This document shows, in pieces, positions 53,013 through 60,600 of a stretch of DNA of 64,000 nt (positions within the stretch are counted from its first letter, which is position 1; each line of letters starts with the position of its first letter). This DNA comes from JBDTSW01 sp963807385. Its GTDB lineage: Bacteria > Actinomycetota > Thermoleophilia > Solirubrobacterales > 70-9. The translations under genes were made by a program, and so were the position numbers. The stretch lies in contig CAWEBQ010000002.1 in the NCBI GenBank assembly GCA_963807385.1, positions 1,054,001 to 1,118,000 on the forward strand, read 5' to 3'. The notes under the pieces were generated by a model. That model saw nothing but the letters and a program-made list of their open reading frames with translations. It was not told where the DNA came from and searched no databases.

Positions 53013-53470
53013 TGGAAGTCCTCCGGGTCGATGCGCGCGAACGACGCGTAGTGGTCGCTCGTGTAATACGTCTCGCCCCCCGCTCCGATCACCAGGCGGC
53101 GCGCGCCGCGGTCCGGGGAGGCGGGCGTGGGCACGGTGTACTCCCGGTAGTAGCCGACGGGCTCGTCCGGCAGCAGGCCCTCGCGATTCTGGAAGGTGGC
53201 GCCGTCCTGGGAGTGCGGAAGCTCCGCGCCCGCGTCGATCGCCGCGAGCACGTCGGCGATCGCGGCACGCTCACCTTCCGGCACCAGCTCGGCGGTCGGT
53301 CCCGGACCCTCGGATCCCGTCGCGCCCGTGGCTGCGGTGGTCGTCGTACCCGCGCCCGCGGTGAGCCCCTGCGGCTGGCCCTCGCCGTCGCCACAGCCGG
53401 CGTAGAGCAGCGCCGCGGCGAGCGCCAGCGTCGCGAGCGCCCGGACGGGTCCGCTAGCCCGTCTCGCCAC
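53009..53470 (-). CDS. Secreted/lipid-anchored barnase-like guanyl-specific ribonuclease
   Basis: The 153-residue protein has a signal sequence ending in a lipobox (LLYAGCGD), a Thr/Gly-rich linker and a C-terminal RNase Sa/barnase domain. Catalytic residues are visible as Glu in GYYREYTVPTP, Arg in ARRLVIG and His in YYTSDHYASF. It would cut RNA at guanosines after export. GTG 53470 lies inside rpiB (17 nt overlap). The paired barstar makes it a toxin-immunity unit. Confidence 0.87.
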   Translation of the reverse strand: MARRASGPVRALATLALAAALLYAGCGDGEGQPQGLTAGAGTTTTAATGATGSEGPGPTAELVPEGERAAIADVLAAIDAGAELPHSQDGATFQNREGLLPDEPVGYYREYTVPTPASPDRGARRLVIGAGGETYYTSDHYASFARIDPEDFQ

Positions 53471-53903
53471 GCTCGACCGCGGCGATCTGATCGACGCGGC
53501 GCCGGTGGCGCCCGCCCTCGAACTCGGTGGCCAGGAAGCTCTCGACGATCGCGGGCGCGTCGCCGGCCTCCAGGCGCCGGCCGGCCAGGGCGAGGACGTT
53601 GGCGTCGTTGTGGCGGCGGCTCATCTCCGCCTCCTCGGGATCGTGCGCGTTGACGGCGCGCACGCCGTCGACCTTGTTGGCGACGATCGAGACGCCCACG
53701 CCGGAACCGCAGACGAGCACGGCCCGCTCGGCCTCCCCCGAGGCGACCAGGCGCGCGGCCTCCGCGGCGTGTAGCGGGTAGTCGGTGGACTCCTCGGAGT
53801 CGGTCCCCACGTCCACGACGTCGTGGCCCGCGCCCTCGAGCAGCGGGACCACCTGCTCCTTCAGGGCGTATCCGGCGTGGTCCGATCCGACTGCAATCCG
53901 CAT
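53454..53903 (-). CDS. rpiB: Ribose-5-phosphate isomerase B
   Basis: The 149-residue protein interconverts ribose-5-phosphate and ribulose-5-phosphate. The N-terminal RIAVGSDHAGYALKEQV holds the substrate-binding Asp and His, VCGSGVGVSIVANKV carries the active-site Cys and oxyanion loop, and RRHNDANVLALAGR follows. The length is normal. The C-terminal 5 codons overlap the RNase gene start. It belongs to the conserved rpmE-atp neighbourhood. Confidence 0.95.
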   Translation of the reverse strand: MRIAVGSDHAGYALKEQVVPLLEGAGHDVVDVGTDSEESTDYPLHAAEAARLVASGEAERAVLVCGSGVGVSIVANKVDGVRAVNAHDPEEAEMSRRHNDANVLALAGRRLEAGDAPAIVESFLATEFEGGRHRRRVDQIAAVERGETG

Positions 53904-53926
53904 GTCCGGCGAGGATACTGACGGTC

Positions 53927-54319
53927 ATGGCAACAACCGGCGAACTCGCCAAGGCCGCGTTCGAAGCCCTCGAGGCGGAGGGGGTGGAGGGCATGCTCGC
54001 CTACGTCCATCCGGAGTTCGAGATGGAGACGCTTCCCGAGATCGCAGCCGAACCGCAGGTCTACCGCGGCCACGATGGGGTGCGGCGGTGGTGGGACACC
54101 TTCTACGAGGTCATGCACGAGATCGTCATCCGGCCGGAGGAGGTCACGGAACTCGGCTCGGGCCGCGCGTTGGTTCAGTTCTCGCTGCGCGCCACCGGCC
54201 AGGCGTCCGGGATCGAGGTGATGCAGGAGGCCGCAGCCGTCGCGACGCTTCGAGATGACAAGCTCCTCAGCCTGGAGTTCCTGCGGCCCGGAGAGCCGTA
54301 TCCAGAGCCTGAGAGCTGA
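53927..54319 (+). CDS. SnoaL-like / NTF2-fold protein
   Basis: The 130-residue protein begins ATTGELAKAAFEALEAEGVE and continues with VHPEFEMETLPE, RGHDGVRRWWDTFYEVMH and strands to LEFLRPGEP, the SnoaL-like pattern. A -10-like GATACT (53914-53919) ends 7 nt before ATG 53927, suggesting a leaderless message. It is on the plus strand amid minus-strand housekeeping genes, and its last 53 nt are antisense to the 3' end of tsaC. Function is unknown. Confidence 0.78.
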   Translation: MATTGELAKAAFEALEAEGVEGMLAYVHPEFEMETLPEIAAEPQVYRGHDGVRRWWDTFYEVMHEIVIRPEEVTELGSGRALVQFSLRATGQASGIEVMQEAAAVATLRDDKLLSLEFLRPGEPYPEPES

Positions 54320-54872
54320 GCGCGCCCTCACGCAGCACCCTCCATTCGCCGTCCTCGATGCGGGTCACGTCCACCACGGTGGAGGGCTCGCCCCCGACCA
54401 CGCCGCCGTCGACCACGAGATCGACCCCGTCGCGAATCGCGTCATCGACGCCCTCCAGGCGATGCGGCGCAGGCGCGCCGCTGCGGTTCGCGCTTGTCTG
54501 AAAGACCGCGACCCCCGTGCCGGCGAGCGGGCCCTCGATCAGACGGATCCCGAGTCGGCTCCGATCCTCGCGGCAGGCATGCGGGTAGAGCCCACGCGGG
54601 TTCGCGACGACCAGCGTGACGGGCCCGGGCAGGAGCGCGCCGATGGCGTCGCGCGTTCGAGGCCCGGACATCGAGAGCACCTCGCGCAGCCCGAGCGGGG
54701 CGAAGAACATCACCGCCGAGGGCGTGCCGTCGTCGCGTCCCTTGAGGGCGTGGATCCGCTCGATCGCCTGCTCGTTCGACGGATCGCAGGCCAGGCCGTA
54801 GAGGGTGTCGGCGGGAAACAGCGCCACCCCGCCCCCGCGGACGCAGGCCTCGAAATCGCCTACGGCGCTCAC
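54267..54872 (-). CDS. tsaC: L-threonylcarbamoyladenylate synthase (Sua5/YrdC/TsaC)
   Basis: The 201-residue protein makes the threonylcarbamoyl-AMP used for the t6A modification of tRNA. GGVALFPADTLYGLACDPSN, KGRDDGTPSAVMFF and FQTSANRSGAPAP match the TsaC core. It is the short form without the Sua5 C-terminal domain. GTG/ATG start at 54872 overlaps the prmC stop by 4 nt. Its last 53 nt overlap the convergent SnoaL gene. Confidence 0.93.
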   Translation of the reverse strand: MSAVGDFEACVRGGGVALFPADTLYGLACDPSNEQAIERIHALKGRDDGTPSAVMFFAPLGLREVLSMSGPRTRDAIGALLPGPVTLVVANPRGLYPHACREDRSRLGIRLIEGPLAGTGVAVFQTSANRSGAPAPHRLEGVDDAIRDGVDLVVDGGVVGGEPSTVVDVTRIEDGEWRVLREGALSSQALDTALRAAGTPG

Positions 54873-55708
54873 GGCAGCCCGACCACCACCCGCTCGATCC
54901 CGGCGAGGTCGCGACGGGCCTCAACGCGCTCGAAGCCCGCGCGCCGGACCAGTTCCGCGACGGCGTCGGCCTGGCCCATCCCCAGCTCCAGCGCGACGGC
55001 CCCGATGGTCCCCTCCGCCACGGAGACATCGCCCAGAAGCCGCTCGATCGCCTCCAGTCCCGTGGGTCCGGCCACCAGGGCACCGCGCGGCTCCCACTCG
55101 GTGATCTCCCGAGCAAGCCCGGCCCACTCGGACTCGGCCACGTACGGGAGGTTGGCGACGAGCAGGTCGGCGCTCGCGCCGGGCGGCAGCGAGCCCTCGA
55201 GGAAGCGCGCCCGTTCCTCCATCCCCAGCGCCCACGCGTTGTCGCGGGCCAGATCCAGCGTTGCCTGGGAGACATCCGTGCCCACCACGCTCACCCCAGG
55301 CATCTCGTCTGCGATCGCGAGCGCGAGGGCGCCGGAGCCGGTGCCGACGTCGATGACCACGTCCGGGCCCAGCTCCAGCGCCACCTCCACGAGGAGCTCC
55401 GTCTCGGGCCTGGGGATCAGCGTCCGGCGGTCCACGCGCAGCTCGATGTGGCGAAAGCCCTTGCGGCCGAGGATGTAGGCGACGGGCTCCCGGGCGACCC
55501 GGCGGCGCACCATCTCGCCGAACGAGCGGGCCTGGGTGGCGTCAACGCCGCGGTCGGGGCCCGCGGCCAGCGCCGCGCGCTCGAGATCGCATGCCTCGGC
55601 TAGGAGCAGCTCGGCGTCGAGGCGCGGATTCTCCACGCCGGCGGCGCCCAGCGAATCGGTGGCCGCGCCGAGCGCCTCGCGCACGGTGCCCGCGACGGCT
55701 CGGCTCAT
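54869..55708 (-). CDS. prmC: Peptide chain release factor N5-glutamine methyltransferase
   Basis: The 279-residue enzyme methylates the GGQ glutamine of release factors, here prfA just upstream. The N-terminal helical domain is followed by AYILGRKGFRHIELRVDRRT, LIPRPETELLVE and the SAM-binding DVGTGSGALALAIA. The catalytic tetrapeptide reads NLPY (ANLPYV) where the family normally has NPPY. Start ATG 55708 overlaps the prfA stop by one base (TGATG). Confidence 0.92.
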   Translation of the reverse strand: MSRAVAGTVREALGAATDSLGAAGVENPRLDAELLLAEACDLERAALAAGPDRGVDATQARSFGEMVRRRVAREPVAYILGRKGFRHIELRVDRRTLIPRPETELLVEVALELGPDVVIDVGTGSGALALAIADEMPGVSVVGTDVSQATLDLARDNAWALGMEERARFLEGSLPPGASADLLVANLPYVAESEWAGLAREITEWEPRGALVAGPTGLEAIERLLGDVSVAEGTIGAVALELGMGQADAVAELVRRAGFERVEARRDLAGIERVVVGLP

Positions 55709-56784
55709 CAACCCGAGGTGCCGGCGGCCTGGGCCTCGAGCCGCGCCCGCTTCTCCTCGGCCGCGAGGGCGTCGGTGAACTCGTTCAGCGTCCCACCCAG
55801 GACCTCGTCGAGGTTGTGCGCGGTGAGCTTGATGCGATGGTCGGTCACCCGGCCCTGCGGGAAGTTGTAGGTGCGAATCTTCTCCGAGCGCTGCCCGCTT
55901 CCCACCTGCGAGCGCCGCTCGGCGGAGATCTCCGCCATCTGCTCCTCCAGCGCCCGCTCGTAGATCCGGGCGCGCAGCACTCGCATCGCCTTGTCGCGGT
56001 TTTGAAGCTGCGACTTCTCGTCCTGCATCGCGACCACGATCCCCGTCGGCCTGTGAGTGATCCGGACCGCCGAGTCTGTCGTGTTCACCGACTGGCCGCC
56101 GGGCCCGGACGAGCGATAGACGTCGATCTGCAGGTCGTTGTCCTGGATATCGACCTCCACGTCCTCGGCCTCGGGCAGCACCGCGACGGTCGCGGTGGAG
56201 GTGTGGATCCGCCCCTGCGACTCGGTCTTCGGCACCCGCTGCACGCGGTGGGTGCCGCCCTCGAATTTGAACACCGAGTAGGCGCCCTCGCCCTTGATCT
56301 CGAAGGTCACGTCCTTGAAGCCCCCGTGCTCCGCCGCGGACTGCGAGAGGACCTCCGGCTTGAAGCCGCGCTCCTCCGCGTAGCGGGTCAGCATCTTGTA
56401 GAGGTCGCCCGCGAACAGCGCGGCCTCGTCGCCCCCCGTGCCCGCGCGGATCTCGACGATCACGCTCTTCGAGTCGTTCGGGTCGCGCTCGACCATGGCG
56501 AGCCGGAGCTCCTCCTCGAGCTCGGCGATCCGGCCCGGCGCCTCGTTCACGACCTTCCGAAGCTCGGCGTCCTCCCCGCCCTCCTCGAGCAGCTCCCTGG
56601 CGCCCTCCAGGTCGTCGTTCAGGGTCCGCCACCTGCGCGCGAGCTCCCGTGCCTCCTCGAGCTCCCGGTACTCGCGCCCGACCTCGGCGTAGCGCTCGCG
56701 GTCGCCGATCACCTCAGGGTCCGACATCTGGCGCTCCAGCTCCGCGAAGCGCCCCTCGATCTGCTCCACGAGCCGCTCGATCAC
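55708..56784 (-). CDS. prfA: Peptide chain release factor 1
   Basis: The 358-residue factor ends translation at UAA and UAG. The stop-recognition region reads VPKTESQGRIHTSTATV (P-x-T motif), and the peptidyl-release GGQ is in SSGPGGQSVNTTDSAVR. GTG 56784 gives the normal N-terminal helix (IERLVEQIEGRFAELER); upstream codons lie in unrelated sequence. It is co-transcribed with prmC. Confidence 0.95.
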   Translation of the reverse strand: MIERLVEQIEGRFAELERQMSDPEVIGDRERYAEVGREYRELEEARELARRWRTLNDDLEGARELLEEGGEDAELRKVVNEAPGRIAELEEELRLAMVERDPNDSKSVIVEIRAGTGGDEAALFAGDLYKMLTRYAEERGFKPEVLSQSAAEHGGFKDVTFEIKGEGAYSVFKFEGGTHRVQRVPKTESQGRIHTSTATVAVLPEAEDVEVDIQDNDLQIDVYRSSGPGGQSVNTTDSAVRITHRPTGIVVAMQDEKSQLQNRDKAMRVLRARIYERALEEQMAEISAERRSQVGSGQRSEKIRTYNFPQGRVTDHRIKLTAHNLDEVLGGTLNEFTDALAAEEKRARLEAQAAGTSG

Positions 56785-56873
56785 GCCCCTAAGTGTGACG
56801 CGAGCGCCAGAAGTCGCGCCGGGACCAGGCACCGCGGGGAGAGTTCTTGGTTGATCGGACTCCCAGGGTTGCC

Positions 56874-57779
56874 ATGACAACCTCTGCTGACCGATCGACC
56901 GCGGCTTGGGGCCTGGCAGCGGCTCAGGACGGCGTTGTGGGGCGCGAGCAGATGATGGGGCTCGGGTTCACGGTGGGTGCGATCCGCCACAGGCGGGCAA
57001 AGGGCCGACTCCACGAGCTGTGGCCGGGCGTGTACGCGGTGGGCCGCAGGACGGTGAGCCGGCGGGGACTGCTGCGCGCTGCCGTCATGGCCTGCGCCCA
57101 TGAGCAAGCCGCCCTTAGCCACGCGAGCGGCGTGGAGCTCCTGGGCCTCCCCCTCATTGACTCGTCCCTCATCCACGTCTCGGTGCCCGCCGGGGTCCGT
57201 CGGCGCCTCCGGGGCATTCGCTGCCATGGGCGCTCGAACCTCGAGCCGTGGGAGGTCGGCGACGTGCACGGAATCCCCGTCACCGCCCCGGCCACCACCC
57301 TCGTCGATATCTCGCCGGGCCTGTCCGTGGCGGCATTGGAGCGAGCAATCAACGACGCGGACAAGGACGATCTGATCGACCCCGAGAACCTCCGCGCGGT
57401 GGTCGAGCGGATGCCGCGCCGGCCGGGGAAGGGCAAGCTGCTCCGGCTCCTCGACCTCCTCACCTTCCTCCTCACCGACTCGGAGCTTGAACGCCGTTTC
57501 GTCCCGATCGCCCGGCGCGCCGGCCTCCCCACGCCCATCACCGGGGCTCAGGTCAACGGCTTCAAGGTGGACTTCTTCTGGCCCGACCTGGGGCTCGTCG
57601 TCGAGACGGACGGCCTGCGCTACCACCGCACCCCGGCCGCCCAGGCTCGGGATCGGCGCCGCGATCAGGCCCACGCAGCCGCCGGTCTTACGCCACTGCG
57701 CTTCACGCACGCCCAGGTCCGGTACGAGCCCGAGCGGGTGGAGCAGACCCTGCGAGCGGTCTGCTCTCAGCTCGCCTAG
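56874..57779 (+). CDS. AbiEi-like winged-helix protein with DUF559 endonuclease-like domain
   Basis: The 301-residue protein has an N-terminal AbiEi-antitoxin-like winged helix (REQMMGLGFTVGAIRHRRAK, LWPGVYAVG). The C-terminal DUF559 (Vsr-like PD-(D/E)XK) domain shows VDFFWPDLGLVVETDGLRYH and RDRRRDQAHAAAGLTPLRFT. Asp, Glu and Asp of the nuclease core are present. It may be a standalone DNA-acting protein or a remnant of a defence system; no partner toxin is adjacent. It lies on the plus strand inside the minus-strand prfA/rpmE block. Confidence 0.8.
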   Translation: MTTSADRSTAAWGLAAAQDGVVGREQMMGLGFTVGAIRHRRAKGRLHELWPGVYAVGRRTVSRRGLLRAAVMACAHEQAALSHASGVELLGLPLIDSSLIHVSVPAGVRRRLRGIRCHGRSNLEPWEVGDVHGIPVTAPATTLVDISPGLSVAALERAINDADKDDLIDPENLRAVVERMPRRPGKGKLLRLLDLLTFLLTDSELERRFVPIARRAGLPTPITGAQVNGFKVDFFWPDLGLVVETDGLRYHRTPAAQARDRRRDQAHAAAGLTPLRFTHAQVRYEPERVEQTLRAVCSQLA

Positions 57780-58783
57780 GCGACGATCTCGATGCGCTCC
57801 GCCTCCGTCTCGGGCTCATGGCTCTCGACCGCCAGGACCTCCTCGAGGGCGGCGATCGCGACGGCCAGCTGGGAGCGGTCGGGCTCGCTGGTGGTCAGGT
57901 TCTGGAGCATCAGCCCAGGCCACATCAGGACGCGGACCCAGGTCTTACGGCGGTTGCGGCCCGCCCACTTGATGACCTCGTAGCTGAGACCGGCGATCAG
58001 CGGGATGCCAAGGACGCGCGAGGCGACCAGCCAGTACCACTCGGGAAGGCCGATCGGGGCGAAGACGAAGATCGCGAGCACCATCACGATCAGCAGGAAG
58101 CTGGTGCCGCAGCGGGGATGAAGCCGCGAGTAGCGCTCGGCGCGGGCGGGCGTGAGGCGGTCGTTGGCCTCGTAGCACGAGATGGTCTTGTGTTCGGCCC
58201 CGTGGTACTGGAACACCCGCCGCAGGTCCGGGATCCGGCTGATGGCGACGATGTAGCCGATGAAGATCGCGGTGCGAAGGACCCCCTCGACCAGCCAGAA
58301 CAGGAACGCCGAGCCCAGCTCGTCCTTGATCAGGCTGGTGAGCGCGACGGGAACAATGAAGAACAGCCCGATCGCCAGCGCGACGGCGCCGGCCACGGTG
58401 AAGGCCCAGGCGACACGTCCGATCGGCTCGGGCTTGGGCTCGCCCTCGGCGGCAACGTTCTGGGCCTCGGCCGAGATCGCCATCGCACGGAACCCGACCT
58501 TGAGCGACTCGCCGAGCGCGACGACACCGCGAACCACGGGCAGCCGCAGGAGGCGGTGGCGCTTGGCCCACGAGACGAGCGGCTCCGAGGTGACCTCGAT
58601 CTCGCCGGGCGGCCCCGCGGGCCCGTCCGGGCCGGGATTCCGTACCGCGACCGCCCAGGTCGAGACGCCGCGCATCATCACGCCCTCGAGAACCGCCTGT
58701 CCGCCCACGGGGGCGTCGCGCCCGGCGACGGGCAGGCCGTCGGGCATCCGGGAGCCGGCGAGGTTGAGAGCTCCCTCGCTCAC
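57776..58783 (-). CDS. DUF1385 membrane protein
   Basis: The 335-residue protein has the DUF1385 signature: VGGQAVLEGVMMRGVSTWAV, FQYHGAEHKTISCYEAND, HPRCGTSFLL and about five membrane segments. The family is widespread next to rpmE and prfA, and its function is unknown. GTG 58783 is 15 bp after rpmE. The stop interlocks with the DUF559-gene stop in CTAG (57776-57779). Confidence 0.88.
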   Translation of the reverse strand: MSEGALNLAGSRMPDGLPVAGRDAPVGGQAVLEGVMMRGVSTWAVAVRNPGPDGPAGPPGEIEVTSEPLVSWAKRHRLLRLPVVRGVVALGESLKVGFRAMAISAEAQNVAAEGEPKPEPIGRVAWAFTVAGAVALAIGLFFIVPVALTSLIKDELGSAFLFWLVEGVLRTAIFIGYIVAISRIPDLRRVFQYHGAEHKTISCYEANDRLTPARAERYSRLHPRCGTSFLLIVMVLAIFVFAPIGLPEWYWLVASRVLGIPLIAGLSYEVIKWAGRNRRKTWVRVLMWPGLMLQNLTTSEPDRSQLAVAIAALEEVLAVESHEPETEAERIEIVA

Positions 58784-58798
58784 CTCGACCTGCCTTGG

Positions 58799-59011
58799 CT
58801 AGCTCTTGCTGCCGCTCTTGGCCTGACGGCGCTTGAAGCGCTCGACGCGGCCGCCGGTGTCGACCAGCTTCTGCTTGCCCGTGTAGAACGGGTGGCACTC
58901 CGAGCAAAGCTCCACGTGGAGCTCGGACTCGGTGGAGCGCGTGTAGAACTCATTCCCACACGAGCAGCGCACGTGGGCGAGCTGGTAGTTCGGGTGAATG
59001 CCGGTCTTCAT
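58799..59011 (-). CDS. rpmE: Ribosomal protein L31 (zinc-binding form)
   Basis: The 70-residue protein begins MKTGIHPNYQLAHVRCSCGN and carries CSECHPFYTGKQKLVDTGGR, giving the four zinc-binding Cys (CxC and CxxC). It sits on the 50S subunit near the central protuberance. It is the zinc-containing C+ form that is replaced under zinc starvation in some bacteria. It is first in the rpmE-DUF1385 pair. Confidence 0.96.
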   Translation of the reverse strand: MKTGIHPNYQLAHVRCSCGNEFYTRSTESELHVELCSECHPFYTGKQKLVDTGGRVERFKRRQAKSGSKS

Positions 59012-59035
59012 CGCGCCCCTCAGTTTAGCGACGGG

Positions 59036-59644
59036 TCAGCCCGCGGCCAGGGCGTCGAGCAGGCGCGAGAGCGTCTCCCCCACTTCGCGGCGAGTGCGCC
59101 CGTCATCCTCGGCGCGGGCCACCACCATGGCGGCCTCGTCGAGCGCCCCCATCAGCACGTGCGCGAGGGGACGAACCGGCTGAGCCGGGATCGAGCCGGC
59201 GTCGATCGCGGCCTGGAGCGAGGCCTCGATCAGCCCGAGCCCGTAGCGCGAGGCGATCTCGCGCCAGCGGTCCCAGCCGAGCACCGAGGGGGCGTCGAGC
59301 AGGACGATGCGCTGGACGTCGGGCTCCAGGCACGCGTCGAGGAAGAGGTCGGTGCCGCGGTGGAGAGCCTCGAGGGGATTCGTGGGTGCGCTCTCGCCCG
59401 CGAAAGCCTCGGTGGCGATGAACTCGGTGATCTCTGCCTCGACCTGCTCGTAGACGGCGGCCAGGAGCTCGCGCTTGCTCTCGAAGTGGTGATAGAGCGC
59501 GCCGCGGGTGACGCCGGCCGTGCGGACGATCTCCTCCGTGCCGACGTCGGCGTAGCCGCGCTCCCCGAACAGGCGGCGGGCGACTGCAAGCAGCTCGGAG
59601 CGGGTGGCCTCCGAGCGCTCGACCTGGGTCGGCTTGACATTCAT
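59036..59644 (-). CDS. TetR-family transcriptional regulator
   Basis: The 202-residue protein has the N-terminal DNA-binding part RSELLAVARRLFGERGYADV and TAGVTRGALYHHFESKRELL, then a helical ligand domain. ATG 59644 is fixed by the divergent operator just upstream. A palindrome lies directly between it and the hydrolase leader; the regulator likely represses both. It ends 24 bp before the rpmE start on the same strand. Confidence 0.9.
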   Translation of the reverse strand: MNVKPTQVERSEATRSELLAVARRLFGERGYADVGTEEIVRTAGVTRGALYHHFESKRELLAAVYEQVEAEITEFIATEAFAGESAPTNPLEALHRGTDLFLDACLEPDVQRIVLLDAPSVLGWDRWREIASRYGLGLIEASLQAAIDAGSIPAQPVRPLAHVLMGALDEAAMVVARAEDDGRTRREVGETLSRLLDALAAG

Positions 59645-59662
59645 ACCGCCTGTATGTTAGAT
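59634..59662 (+). promoter_or_regulatory. Promoter of the alpha/beta-hydrolase gene
   Basis: TTGACA (59634-59639), a 17-nt spacer and TTAGAT (59657-59662) form a strong promoter pointing right. The -35 is within the first codons of the divergent TetR gene, and the -10 lies in the palindromic operator, so repressor binding would block it. Confidence 0.7.
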
Positions 59663-59670
59663 ACATACAG
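59650..59670. promoter_or_regulatory. TetR operator, perfect 8-bp palindrome with extra half-site
   Basis: CTGTATGT (59650-59657) and ACATACAG (59663-59670) form a perfect inverted repeat with a 5-nt spacer, and a third copy of the half-site, CTGTATG (59672-59678), follows at once. This is the expected binding site for the divergent TetR regulator, and covers the -10 of the hydrolase promoter. Confidence 0.85.
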
Positions 59671-59707
59671 TCTGTATGCAAACCGACCCACCAGAGGAGC
59701 CGACCCG

Positions 59708-59755
59708 ATGACCGAGACCGCCGCCGCGACACCCACGCGGACGATGCATCGATGA
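59708..59755 (+). CDS. 15-codon leader peptide overlapping the hydrolase start
   Basis: A short frame (MTETAAATPTRTMHR, then stop) begins with ATG 59708, after GAGGAG at a good distance, and ends with TGA in an ATGA overlap with the hydrolase start. The hydrolase ATG has no ribosome site of its own, so ribosomes probably arrive by re-initiation from this leader. It could instead be the stump of a longer lost gene. Confidence 0.6.
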   Translation: MTETAAATPTRTMHR

Positions 59756-60600
59756 GCGGGGAGGGAACGCTGGACCTGAGCGGTGGGCCCGTCCGCTACC
59801 GCGACCGCGGTGACGGCGAGCCGCTCGTGTTCGTCAACGGCCTGCTGGTGGACTCGCGCATCTGGGACCGGTTGGCGGATTCGCTCGGCGACGGGTGCCG
59901 GTGCATCCAGCCCGACTGGCCGATGGGCTCGCACACGATCGCGATGAACGAGGACGCCGACCTCACCCCCGCCGGCCACGCCGACCGGATCGCCGAGGCG
60001 ATCCGCGCGCTGGGATTGGAGCGGGCCACGATCGTCGGCAACGACTCCGGCGGGGCGATCTCGCAGATCCTCGCCGCGCGCCACCCCGAGGTGGTCGAGC
60101 GCCTCGTGCTCACCAACTGCGACATGTACGACAAGTTCCCGCCGTTCCCGTTCAGCCTGATGGGGCCCGTGGCGAAGGTGCCGGGCGGGATGTCCATCCT
60201 CCAGGCGCCGTTCCGCGTTGGCGCGATCGGTCGCTTCACGTACGGGATGCTCGCCCGGAAGCCGATCGATCGCGACCTCGTGGCGTCGTGGCTAGAGCCC
60301 GCGCGCCGGGACCCGGCGATCGCCCGCGACACGCGCAAACTCCTCGTCTCGGCGCACAAGAGCCAGACGCTGGAGGCGGCGGAGATGCTTCGCGGCTTCG
60401 AGGCCCCAGTGCTCTTCGCGTGGGGCGTCGAGGATCGGTTCTTCCCCCTCGACTACGCGAAGCGCCTCGCCTCGACCATGGCCGACGCCCGGGTCGTCGA
60501 GATCCCCGACGCCAAGACGTTCGTCTCGCTCGATCAGCCCGCGGCCCTCGCCGAGGCGATCACCGCGTTCGTGCGCGAGCCGGCGGACACGACCAGCTAA
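59752..60600 (+). CDS. Alpha/beta-fold hydrolase
   Basis: The 282-residue enzyme has GDGEPLVFVNGLLVDSRIW, the nucleophile-elbow-like GNDSGGAISQ (the position of the usual Ser is in NDSGG), and a later WGVEDRFFPLDYAKRL that places the Asp and a candidate His downstream. The family includes haloalkane dehalogenases, epoxide hydrolases and esterases. Asp in GNDSGG rather than Ser at the elbow points to a dehalogenase or epoxide-hydrolase type. It is controlled by the neighbouring TetR. Confidence 0.87.
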   Translation: MSGEGTLDLSGGPVRYRDRGDGEPLVFVNGLLVDSRIWDRLADSLGDGCRCIQPDWPMGSHTIAMNEDADLTPAGHADRIAEAIRALGLERATIVGNDSGGAISQILAARHPEVVERLVLTNCDMYDKFPPFPFSLMGPVAKVPGGMSILQAPFRVGAIGRFTYGMLARKPIDRDLVASWLEPARRDPAIARDTRKLLVSAHKSQTLEAAEMLRGFEAPVLFAWGVEDRFFPLDYAKRLASTMADARVVEIPDAKTFVSLDQPAALAEAITAFVREPADTTS

